Assembly: GCA_022712775.1 (NCBI GenBank)
Contig: JAFLJZ010000182.1
Location: 1-5,487, forward strand
Origin: Sulfurimonas sp.
GTDB taxonomy: Bacteria > Campylobacterota > Campylobacteria > Campylobacterales > Sulfurimonadaceae
Direction: 5' to 3'
Length of the DNA: 5,487 nt
Shown piece after piece: positions 1 to 5,487 of this stretch. A model generated the notes under the pieces. That model ran no database searches. It was not told the DNA's origin and saw only the letters and a list, made by a program, of their open reading frames with translations. Position 1 is the stretch's first letter, and each line of letters opens with the position of its first letter. A program made the translations under genes and the position numbers.

Positions 1-6
1 ATTAAT

Positions 7-45
7 TCCTTAAATTAAAATAGGCGAAATTATAGCTAAAATTTC
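7..45 (-). promoter_or_regulatory. Candidate promoter and RBS for a gene beyond the left edge
   Basis: On the minus strand a perfect TATAAT lies at 34-29, preceded by GC, which fits the Campylobacterota sigma-70 pattern (a strong -10 with little or no -35). About 18 bases further on, AAGGA at 11-7 is a good Shine-Dalgarno sequence, followed by ATTAAT up to the window edge, so a start codon would be expected just outside. The -10 box lies inside a 20-bp imperfect palindrome at 26-45 (9 of 10 arm positions pair), which could be an operator or could be chance in AT-rich DNA. No GC-rich terminator hairpin separates it from pilT, so read-through from pilT is also possible. Confidence 0.45.
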
Positions 46-75
46 TTGAAAAACATGTTAAACAATAAATAATCT

Positions 76-1248
76 CTATTTTAAATCAAAGACATCATCA
101 CTTTCATCTACATCAGAGGTTGAATTTCCCGAACTTCCAGCATTTAATCCACTCATTTTAAGCTGTAAATCCGAAGCAGATGTAGCATTACTTAAGGCAT
201 GTTCTTTTGATATTATTCCTTCATTATATAAGTCAAGTAGAGACTGATCAAAACTTTGTGATTTATAATGCTCTCTTCCACTCTCAATAGCATCAACAAT
301 CTCATAGTCACGGTTTTGCATAATCAATTTTTCTATAGTAGCTGTTCTCACCAAAACTTCCATCGCAGCCCTTCTTTTTCCATCTACTGTTGGAATAAGT
401 CTTTGTGAAACTATTCCTTGTAAAACTCCTGCTAAAGACAAACGAACACGAGGCTGTTCTGCAGTTGGAAATTGTGCAATAATTCTGTTAATCGTCTCTT
501 TTGCATCAATGGTATGAAGCGTTGAGAAAACCAAGTGCCCAGTATCTGCAGCATGAAGTGCAAGATTGATTGTTTCAACATCACGCATCTCCCCAACTAA
601 TATAATATCGGGATCCTCGCGTAAAGCTGCACGAAGAGCATTTTTAAAAGAAAGTGTATCTTGACCAACTGAACGCTGATTTATAATACATCCCTTATCT
701 TTATGCACAAACTCCACGGGGTCCTCTATGGTAATAATATGCTTCTTTTTTGTGATGTTTATTTCATTTATTAAAGTTGCTAGGGTCGTTGATTTACCAG
801 AGCCTGTGACTCCAGTTACTAAAACAAGCCCTCTTTCTTTTTGAGTAAAGCTTCTTAAAACTTCGGGTAATTGCAAGTCATTAAAACTTGGTATACTCAT
901 TGGAATCACACGAAATACTGCTGAGATACCATCAACTTGAAAGAACATATTTACACGAAAGCGACTGTTTTCATCAAAGGGATATACTAAATCTATCTCT
1001 TTGTTTTCAACAAGTTCTCCAAATCTTCCACGTAATAGTTCTTTTGCAAGAGTCATAGCATCATCTTTTGAGAAAACACCACCTGCAAACTGTACTAATT
1101 CACCTTCGATTCTCGCTCGAATCATAGAGTTTGCTTTTATGTGTAAGTCGCTTCCCCCTAACTCAACCATTTTTTTAAGGTATACACGAACTTTTTTAAG
1201 TTGTTCAAAAGTCAATTTACTGACATCTACATTTGTATCGATACTCAT
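76..1248 (-). CDS. pilT: PilT-type twitching motility / pilus retraction ATPase
   Basis: This is a cytoplasmic hexameric ATPase of the PilT/VirB11 secretion ATPase family, which powers depolymerisation of type IV pili and so twitching motility. Visible motifs in the 390 residues are GGSDLHI (31-37), opening the PAS-like N-terminal domain; the Walker A loop GVTGSGKST (146-154); the Asp box IITIEDPVE (171-179); Walker B with the catalytic Glu in DIILVGEMRD (214-223); and the His box TGHLVFSTLHT (236-246). It is longer than typical PilT (about 344 residues), with some 20 extra N-terminal residues and an acidic, Ser/Gly-rich tail (366-390). The AIRNLIRE motif of classical PilT is replaced by ATIEKLIM (303-310), so a PilU-like role is possible. 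The ATG overlaps the tal stop (ATGA), and GGAG at 1257-1254 sits 5 nt upstream, fixing the start. No other pilus gene is in view. Confidence 0.93.
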   Translation of the reverse strand: MSIDTNVDVSKLTFEQLKKVRVYLKKMVELGGSDLHIKANSMIRARIEGELVQFAGGVFSKDDAMTLAKELLRGRFGELVENKEIDLVYPFDENSRFRVNMFFQVDGISAVFRVIPMSIPSFNDLQLPEVLRSFTQKERGLVLVTGVTGSGKSTTLATLINEINITKKKHIITIEDPVEFVHKDKGCIINQRSVGQDTLSFKNALRAALREDPDIILVGEMRDVETINLALHAADTGHLVFSTLHTIDAKETINRIIAQFPTAEQPRVRLSLAGVLQGIVSQRLIPTVDGKRRAAMEVLVRTATIEKLIMQNRDYEIVDAIESGREHYKSQSFDQSLLDLYNEGIISKEHALSNATSASDLQLKMSGLNAGSSGNSTSDVDESDDVFDLK

Positions 1249-2273
1249 AAACTCTCCAATATATCTTTAAATGCATCTTCAAATGCCACTAACCCATCTT
1301 CTATTTGCTTGTCCAGTACTTCTTCAAAGTTTATACCAATACTTTGCATCTTCTTAAAATGATTTTGCATTATTTCATCTGAAATAGGAAGTGATTTTTT
1401 CTTTACCCCATCTTTATGAAATGCTTTTATAGTATCAACAGGAGCAGTATTAACTGTGTTAAAAGCCAGAAGTCCATCTATGTAATAATGTGCAGGTAAA
1501 GAATCATCTTTAACACCTGTACTTGCAAAAAGCGCTCTACACCCTTGGATATTCATCTTAGCAATCTCACTATAAATATCTGCTGTATTATAAATACCAC
1601 TCAAGGCCACATCAATACCATTTTCTAAAAGCTTCGCATCTAAGGCTCTATCTACACGGCTAACAAAAATACTAATTACAGTATCAACACCGACACGCAC
1701 TTTAGTGCTTCCTTGGTCTGACGCTTGTTGAGCTAGTTTATTTTCATGAATTTTTATTCCAGCTTCAAATGCTTTAGCACAAGCAATTGCTTGCTCTTTT
1801 TTAAAAATTAATGTCGCATTTACAGGAATACCACAAGCAGTCAACTCTTTCATTGCAATATATCCAGCCTCTGTAGCTGGAATTTTAATCATTACATTTT
1901 CTCTTCCAATTCTTTTAAATAATCTTTTTCCTTCTTGTGTTGTCGCTTTTGCATCATCACTTAAAAAAGGATCAACCTCTATACTCACATAACCATCATC
2001 ACCTTTTCGATATAAAGGGTATAAAATGTCAGCTGCTTTAGTAATGTCATATATTGCTAAAGATTCATATTTTTCTTTTGGAGTAAGCGAAGAGAGTTTT
2101 GCAAGTTGTTCTTTATATGCAGGAGAATTTAAAATTGCATTTTTAAAAATTGCAGGGTTGGATGTAGCACCATTGATGATACCTTTATTTATAAGTTCTT
2201 TAAACTCTTTGTCTAAATAATCTCTTTCTATAAAATCTGCCCATAACGAGAATTTCAAATCTTCTATATACAT
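1245..2273 (-). CDS. tal: Transaldolase
   Basis: Transaldolase moves a dihydroxyacetone unit between sedoheptulose 7-phosphate and glyceraldehyde 3-phosphate, giving erythrose 4-phosphate and fructose 6-phosphate in the non-oxidative pentose phosphate pathway; it is cytosolic. The 342 residues carry the hallmarks of this (beta/alpha)8 barrel: GATSNPAIF (35-43), the strand SIEVDP (97-102), the Schiff-base lysine K130 in MIKIPAT, VNATLIF (151-157), SRVDRALD (205-212), ALFASTG (247-253) and the TVNTAP loop (273-278). The length matches the longer bacterial Tal subfamily rather than the E. coli TalB form (317 residues) or the short FSA-like type (about 220). An ATG two codons upstream (2277-2275) is out of frame and soon meets a stop; AGGA at 2284-2281 lies 7 nt before the chosen ATG and supports it. 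It follows the membrane gene by 9 nt and overlaps pilT by 4 nt. Confidence 0.96.
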   Translation of the reverse strand: MYIEDLKFSLWADFIERDYLDKEFKELINKGIINGATSNPAIFKNAILNSPAYKEQLAKLSSLTPKEKYESLAIYDITKAADILYPLYRKGDDGYVSIEVDPFLSDDAKATTQEGKRLFKRIGRENVMIKIPATEAGYIAMKELTACGIPVNATLIFKKEQAIACAKAFEAGIKIHENKLAQQASDQGSTKVRVGVDTVISIFVSRVDRALDAKLLENGIDVALSGIYNTADIYSEIAKMNIQGCRALFASTGVKDDSLPAHYYIDGLLAFNTVNTAPVDTIKAFHKDGVKKKSLPISDEIMQNHFKKMQSIGINFEEVLDKQIEDGLVAFEDAFKDILESL

Positions 2274-2282
2274 ACATTCTTC

Positions 2283-2591
2283 CTACAAATACTTTTTCCT
2301 ATTATAACCCAAAAAGAAAACAAACGAATGAAGTATTGATAAAAGATAAATTATATCACCACCAATAAAAGTATAAAACGCATTCATATCAACATATAAA
2401 TAAAGAGAAAAGATAAAATCATCAAAGTACTCAAATATAAAAGGGCTCATAAGAATAATGGGAATCACTAAAGTAGGTTTACTCTTCATCATGTAAGTAG
2501 TGAAAAATAATATTAAAAAATACACAATGTAATATTCTTTACTAAATAAGATTAAAAGAACATAATTGACTAAAAAAATTCCAAGAATCAT
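2283..2591 (-). CDS. Small integral membrane protein, function unknown
   Basis: I do not recognise this 102-residue protein. It is highly hydrophobic (rich in Ile, Leu, Phe, Tyr) and shows about three to four probable membrane segments, near residues 2-17, 20-34, 39-62 and 75-96, with a Lys-Ser-Lys loop near 36-38 and a basic end (RKKYL) suggesting a cytoplasmic C-terminus. The acidic patch EYFDDF (54-59) lies near the end of the third segment. The frame is open back to 2702, but that start would lie 110 nt inside pabB. I chose the ATG at 2591-2589, one base after the pabB stop (TAATATG), because stop-start coupling is expected in this tightly packed operon and this start begins directly at the first membrane segment. 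Its own stop at 2285-2283 overlaps the tal Shine-Dalgarno sequence. Starts at 2624 or 2642 are possible but lack a good RBS. Confidence 0.65.
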   Translation of the reverse strand: MILGIFLVNYVLLILFSKEYYIVYFLILFFTTYMMKSKPTLVIPIILMSPFIFEYFDDFIFSLYLYVDMNAFYTFIGGDIIYLLSILHSFVFFLGYNRKKYL

Positions 2592-2610
2592 ATTAAGGTA
2601 AGTAAACCTT
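2592..2610 (-). promoter_or_regulatory. Small hairpin holding an AAGG motif at the pabB/membrane gene junction
   Basis: The last codons of pabB read AAGGT-TTACTT-ACCTT, a 5-bp stem with a 6-nt loop (2610-2595), followed by the TAA stop, one base, and the ATG of the membrane gene. The only Shine-Dalgarno-like AAGG (2610-2607) is in the 5' arm, 15 nt before the ATG, which is far for direct use. A ribosome finishing pabB would open the stem, so reinitiation or coupling is the likely route of translation. The stem is weak, so the regulatory reading is an inference. Confidence 0.3.
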
Positions 2611-3531
2611 ATCCAACATCTCATTATATTCTTGTTGGACATCACTATCAAGTGTAATTCCACCACCACTCTTGTATACCAGTCCAGAATCTTGTTTTTC
2701 AATAAAGCGAATCATAACAGCACTATCAAAACTCTTTCCATCATAGACACCAAAAACACCGGAAAAGTATCCTCTTTCATAATCCTCAACTGATTCTATA
2801 ATCTCTAAGGTTGATTTCTTTGGTGCTCCACTTATGCTTCCAGCAGGAAGAAGTGATTCTAAAATATCCCCAAGACTTTCATGCCAACTTTCATCTAATT
2901 CTCCACTTATATGTGAACTTACTTGAAGGAGCTTTTTATCCCCTGCATCTATCTCTGTAATATAACGAAAACTTTCTACTTTCACATTTGTAGCTTTTAT
3001 GGACAAGTCATTTCGAAGTAAATCAACTACCATAATATGTTCTGCCATCTCTTTTTTGTCTTGTAAAATAGTATTCTTTGCATCAGGAAATGATGAATCA
3101 ATTGTTCCTTTCATAGGATATGTATTGATTTTATTGCCTTGAATTTTTATAAATCTCTCTGGAGAGAAACAAATAAACTCATCTTTATATCTTAACTTAT
3201 AGTCTGCATTTGCATTTGCGTATATCTCTTCTAAGCTCAAAGAAGTTTCTATCTGCGTTTGACTTGTTAAGTTTAGGAGATAAGTTTCCCCTGCTTTTAT
3301 TTTTTCTATAATTTTGTTAAATTTATCTTTGTATTTTCCAAAACTTAGTGGAGTTTTTTTTAAGTTTTTTACGTATTTTTCATTCTTTAAGGATTTTTTT
3401 ATTTGAAACTCTACATCTGCTTTTTGAAGGTTTTTTAGGAGGATAACTTTTAAATTTTTTGCCTTGAAGTCACTTATAAAGAGAAAGGGCTCTCTCTTAG
3501 CTCCAAGAAGATTGATAGCATTAAATGTCAT
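2593..3531 (-). CDS. pabB: Aminodeoxychorismate synthase component I
   Basis: PabB turns chorismate into 4-amino-4-deoxychorismate using ammonia from a PabA/TrpG glutaminase, the first step to p-aminobenzoate and folate. The chorismate-binding fold is clear: PMKGT (139-143), whose lysine K141 marks PabB against the Ala of anthranilate synthase; [12 protein letters not shown] (165-176); [11 protein letters not shown] (231-241); GYFSGVFG (254-261); and GGGITLDSD (289-297), where GAGI is more usual. At 312 residues it is much shorter than E. coli PabB (453): the N-terminal region is reduced and there is no fused PabA or PabC. The ATG lies inside the end of pyrB (11-nt overlap), and no clear Shine-Dalgarno sequence precedes it, so coupling to pyrB is likely. 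The N-terminus ([10 protein letters not shown], 13-22) looks like the usual start of short PabB proteins. pabA and pabC are not in this window. Confidence 0.93.
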   Translation of the reverse strand: MTFNAINLLGAKREPFLFISDFKAKNLKVILLKNLQKADVEFQIKKSLKNEKYVKNLKKTPLSFGKYKDKFNKIIEKIKAGETYLLNLTSQTQIETSLSLEEIYANANADYKLRYKDEFICFSPERFIKIQGNKINTYPMKGTIDSSFPDAKNTILQDKKEMAEHIMVVDLLRNDLSIKATNVKVESFRYITEIDAGDKKLLQVSSHISGELDESWHESLGDILESLLPAGSISGAPKKSTLEIIESVEDYERGYFSGVFGVYDGKSFDSAVMIRFIEKQDSGLVYKSGGGITLDSDVQQEYNEMLDKVYLP

Positions 3532-4396
3532 GTATCAGTTTTTTTAAGACTGCCATTCGTATAGATACTCCATTAGCAACCTGCTCAAGCACCTTACATC
3601 TGGAATCTTCTAAAAGTTCATCGCTTATGTCTATGTTTCTATGTACTGGACCAGGATGAAGTATAATAATATCTCGCTCGCCAACTAACTCTTTAGTGAT
3701 ACAAAAGTCACTTGCATAATCTTTTAAAGAGGCGTAACTTTGTGAAGAATGTCGCTCTGTTTGCGTTCTTAAACTCATTATCGCATCTACTTCATCAATA
3801 ATTTCTTCTAAGTAATGCGTAGTTCGTAGAGAAGTTTTTGGTAGAAAATGAGGGGGAGCAACAAGAATAACTTCCATACCAAAACGTGTCAATAACTCGA
3901 TGTTAGAATTTGCAACTCTAGAGTTTTTTATATCACCTACTATCGCTATTTTTTTACCTTTAACATCAGTGAAATGTTGTGTTAATGTATATAAATCAAG
4001 AAGTGCCTGTGTTGGGTGAGAGTGTGCACCATCTCCAGCATTGATGATAGCTGCCTGAGTGTGGTCTGAGAGTATCTGAGGAACACCAGAATTTTTATGC
4101 CGAACTATAATCGCATGCGGACCCATCGCATCAAGGTTCATTGCTGTATCAACAAGTGTTTCACCTTTTTTTGTAGAACTTTGAGAAACATCAAGGTGAA
4201 CTATCTCTGCACCTAGTCGTTTTGCTGCTATCTCAAAAGAGCTTTTTGTACGTGTAGAATTTTCAAAAAAAAGTGTGATGATAAGTTTATCTTTTAAGAT
4301 TCTATCAAAACGCCCATCAGAAAACTTTTTTGCATCACTTAAAATACTTTGAATCTCATCAATACTAAAATCATTTGTTTTTGTTAAGTGTTGCAT
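3521..4396 (-). CDS. pyrB: Aspartate carbamoyltransferase catalytic subunit
   Basis: PyrB joins carbamoyl phosphate and L-aspartate to N-carbamoyl-L-aspartate, the committed step of pyrimidine synthesis; the active site forms between subunits of a cytosolic trimer. The 291 residues contain the carbamoyl phosphate loop FENSTRTK (44-51), the SSTKKGE loop (73-79) contributed to the neighbouring subunit, RH (99-100), HPTQALLD (127-134), [11 protein letters not shown] (154-164), the aspartate-side loop SLRTQTER (208-215), HPGPVHRN (247-254) and [13 protein letters not shown] (272-284). The HPTQ/HPGPVHR pattern and the absence of ornithine-type motifs separate it from ArgF. Its length is on the short side for the family (about 300-310 residues). 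AAGGA at 4406-4402, five bases before the ATG, fixes the start. No pyrI or linked pyrC is present; it sits 26 nt after bioD and overlaps pabB. Confidence 0.97.
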   Translation of the reverse strand: MQHLTKTNDFSIDEIQSILSDAKKFSDGRFDRILKDKLIITLFFENSTRTKSSFEIAAKRLGAEIVHLDVSQSSTKKGETLVDTAMNLDAMGPHAIIVRHKNSGVPQILSDHTQAAIINAGDGAHSHPTQALLDLYTLTQHFTDVKGKKIAIVGDIKNSRVANSNIELLTRFGMEVILVAPPHFLPKTSLRTTHYLEEIIDEVDAIMSLRTQTERHSSQSYASLKDYASDFCITKELVGERDIIILHPGPVHRNIDISDELLEDSRCKVLEQVANGVSIRMAVLKKLIHDI

Positions 4397-4422
4397 TGAA
4401 GTCCTTGGGTGAAATGAATTAT

Positions 4423-5070
4423 TTATTGATTATACAAGACATCACAAATAGTGTCAATATTTTCATCAACTTTTAAAACTTCGAAGCCTATTTTACTAAA
4501 GTATGGCTCTGAAATTTCACTAAAGCTTTCATCGTTTTTTCGGCAATTAAAAGCTATAGCATGAGGAATTTTTTTATCAAGTAATGCTTTTGAGCTTAAA
4601 AGTGTGTCATTTATACATCCAAGAGAGCAATGTGTAACAAGTAAGGCAGTAGCTTGAAAATACTTAATTAAATCAATTATCATCACATTACCATCTACTG
4701 GAACATAAAGTCCTCCTGCACCTTCAATGAGTAAAACATCACATAATTTCTCTAACTTTTCTATCGCTTTATCTAAACACTTAAAATCTAGTGGCGTATT
4801 ATCTGAGGATACAAAAGGTGCGGCAGGAAGAGAGTAACTAATAGGAACAATATCCTTAATATTTATATCTTTAAATTCACTATTTAACTCTTGTACACAA
4901 GATAAAAGTTCATCTCCATCAGGATATTTATTATCTATAACTCCCGTTTCAATAGGCTTGATAACGCCTACTCTTAAACCACGAGAGGCAAACTCTTTTA
5001 AAAGTAATTTCGTTGTATATGTTTTTCCAATGTCTGTGTTTGTTGCTGTTATAAAAATTCGTTTTTTCAT
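4423..5070 (-). CDS. bioD: ATP-dependent dethiobiotin synthetase
   Basis: BioD closes the ureido ring of 7,8-diaminopelargonic acid with CO2 and ATP to give dethiobiotin, the penultimate step of biotin synthesis; it is a cytosolic dimer. The 215 residues show a modified P-loop [13 protein letters not shown] (8-20), the substrate lysine in VIKPIETG (K38), the DGDE metal-site region (51-54), the phosphate/Mg loop [11 protein letters not shown] (115-125) with E116, and [10 protein letters not shown] (150-159). The PAAPF segment (82-86) stands where many homologues have a PHxA-type motif. Length is normal for the family (about 220). The ATG overlaps the stop of the upstream remnant (ATGA); only a poor TAAGA precedes it. 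A TATAAT box ends six bases before the ATG, so the gene may start its own, nearly leaderless transcript. The other bio genes are not in this window. Confidence 0.95.
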   Translation of the reverse strand: MKKRIFITATNTDIGKTYTTKLLLKEFASRGLRVGVIKPIETGVIDNKYPDGDELLSCVQELNSEFKDINIKDIVPISYSLPAAPFVSSDNTPLDFKCLDKAIEKLEKLCDVLLIEGAGGLYVPVDGNVMIIDLIKYFQATALLVTHCSLGCINDTLLSSKALLDKKIPHAIAFNCRKNDESFSEISEPYFSKIGFEVLKVDENIDTICDVLYNQ

Positions 5071-5331
5071 AATCTTATTATAGCGAAGAATAGAATGAAA
5101 TTTTTATCATAGTTCAACTCAAATTTCTCAATAGCTATTTCAAATGTAGTATTTGGCAAAATAACTATGAACTTTTTGCCACTGTAGCTAATAATAATAT
5201 CTAAATCTCTTAATTGATTTTTAACAACACTTACTAACTCTACTAATCTTTCATCTCTTACATTTTTTGTATGTGTCTCGGATGGTATCATTCATATTTG
5301 CTGAATGCAGAAGCACCCTAATAATCAATTT
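5067..5331 (-). pseudogene. Remnant of a GGDEF-domain (diguanylate cyclase) gene
   Basis: GGDEF enzymes make the second messenger cyclic di-GMP. The open frame from 5291 (74 codons) reads like the second half of the domain: ETHTKNVRDE (residues 5-14) matches the usual NDTHGHNVGDE, RDLD (28-31) matches the RxxD inhibitory site at the right spacing, SYSGKKF (35-41) replaces RYGGEEF, and ILPNT (44-48) follows. Upstream, a second frame (5331-5287) reads KLIIRVLLHSANMND, which lines up with the LIILDIDHFKNIND segment just before it. Removing ten bases (5286-5277) joins both frames. The metal-binding Asp residues are lost (DIDHF to VLLHS) and the catalytic GGEEF is SGKKF. The start of the domain and its C-terminal part (ASFG strand onward) are missing; the last 20 codons look random and run into the bioD ATG. 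It is probably not a working protein, though a 74-residue product cannot be excluded. Confidence 0.6.
5077..5082 (-). promoter_or_regulatory. Candidate -10 box for the bioD operon
   Basis: A perfect TATAAT, preceded by GC as in the box at 34-29, ends six bases before the bioD ATG. With the usual 6-8 nt from -10 to the start site, the transcript would begin at or next to the ATG, giving a leaderless or near-leaderless mRNA; this agrees with the weak Shine-Dalgarno sequence. No -35 hexamer is seen at 16-18 bp, which is normal in Campylobacterota. Such boxes also arise by chance in AT-rich DNA. Confidence 0.4.
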
Positions 5332-5487
5332 TGTCACATTTGGAGGATACTAATTAGATATGATTCCACACAAGCAGAAAATATTTTTACATCACATAAA
5401 TGGAAGTCATTAATTGCAAATTTCACAAACATTCTTCCACCTCTTTCACTTTTAGCCTTCCACTGATTTCACAAACTGCCTTCCACC
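5332..5487. mobile_element. Non-coding, repeat-bearing DNA, possibly the end of an insertion sequence
   Basis: All six frames are broken by stops, and the longest open stretches (32 codons on minus, 17 on plus) resemble no protein I know. The recognisable GGDEF remnant fades out at about 5331, and 5332 begins TGTCA, a plausible 5'-TG terminus for an IS21-type element extending to the right. Tandem transposase-binding repeats near the ends are a known trait of that family, and the repeats at 5421-5487 would fit. No transposase gene, opposite end or target duplication is visible, so the assignment is tentative; an iteron-type or regulator-binding array is the alternative. Confidence 0.3.
5421..5487. 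repeat. Three 21-bp direct repeats with a 23-bp period
   Basis: Units start at 5421, 5444 and 5467, each 21 bases long and separated by 2 bases (TC, then GA). On the plus strand all three share TTTCAC, a 7-base spacer of fixed length, then CTTCCAC. Units 1 and 3 agree at 18 of 21 positions, units 2 and 3 at 15 of 21, with nearly all differences in the spacer. Conserved half-sites with a variable fixed-length middle are what a bound protein would leave. The third unit ends exactly at the window edge, so more copies may follow. Confidence 0.75.

Noticed and set aside
46..75. Terminator after pilT, including the AACATGTT palindrome at 52-59
   Set aside because: The dyad is only 8 bp with no loop and no GC-rich stem, so it cannot form an intrinsic terminator hairpin.
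1001..1270. 89-codon plus-strand open frame inside pilT and the end of tal
   Set aside because: It lies opposite strongly conserved PilT coding sequence (N-terminal domain) and its product resembles nothing; an antisense shadow.
2026..2220. 64-codon plus-strand open frame inside tal
   Set aside because: Antisense to the conserved N-terminal part of transaldolase, with no sign of an independent gene.
2592..2702. Upstream extension of the membrane gene to an ATG at 2702
   Set aside because: It would overlap 110 nt of the conserved PabB C-terminus; the added residues are out-of-frame PabB sequence with no membrane character.
5331..5413. Plus-strand TTGTCA, GGAGGA and a 17-codon open frame starting at 5360
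   Set aside because: GGAGGA is 12 nt from the ATG, no proper -10 is spaced from TTGTCA, and the peptide is unrecognised; too weak to call a gene or leader.
5334..5432. 32-codon minus-strand open frame preceded by GGTGGAAG
   Set aside because: The apparent ribosome binding site is part of the direct repeat, and the product resembles no known protein.
5421..5487. CRISPR array
   Set aside because: Gaps between the 21-bp units are only 2 bases, so there are no spacers, and the repeats vary internally.

Overview
The window is AT-rich, and every recognisable gene lies on the minus strand. The protein sequences (a PilT-type ATPase, a stand-alone PabB, a short PyrB, a BioD) and the tight packing suggest a free-living Campylobacterota (formerly Epsilonproteobacteria), perhaps Sulfurimonas or a relative. 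That placement is a judgement from protein style; no marker gene proves it.

Read in the direction of transcription (right to left), the layout is as follows. At 5332-5487 there is a non-coding stretch that ends, at the window edge, in three direct repeats with an exact 23-bp period. At about 5067-5331 there is a decayed GGDEF (diguanylate cyclase) remnant, split by an apparent 10-nt insertion and with a mutated active site. Then comes a compact six-gene run: bioD (dethiobiotin synthetase), pyrB (aspartate carbamoyltransferase), pabB (aminodeoxychorismate synthase component I), a 102-residue membrane protein of unknown function, tal (transaldolase) and pilT (type IV pilus retraction-type ATPase). 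The last 75 bases hold no gene, but carry a -10 box inside a near-perfect palindrome and a ribosome binding site that point to another gene just beyond position 1.

The six genes are probably co-transcribed. bioD to pyrB are 26 nt apart, pyrB and pabB overlap by 11 nt, pabB and the membrane gene are 1 nt apart, the membrane gene and tal are 9 nt apart, and tal and pilT overlap by 4 nt. The products do not share one pathway: they serve biotin, pyrimidine and folate synthesis, the pentose phosphate pathway and surface motility. The operon therefore looks like a housekeeping cluster, not a dedicated system. A TATAAT box six bases before the bioD start, inside the GGDEF remnant, is the best candidate for its promoter.

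The most unusual part is the right end, where a broken signalling gene meets repeat-rich DNA. The repeats resemble the multiple transposase-binding repeats at the ends of IS21-type elements, but no transposase gene is in view, so this stays an inference. I found no convincing new biological system in the window.
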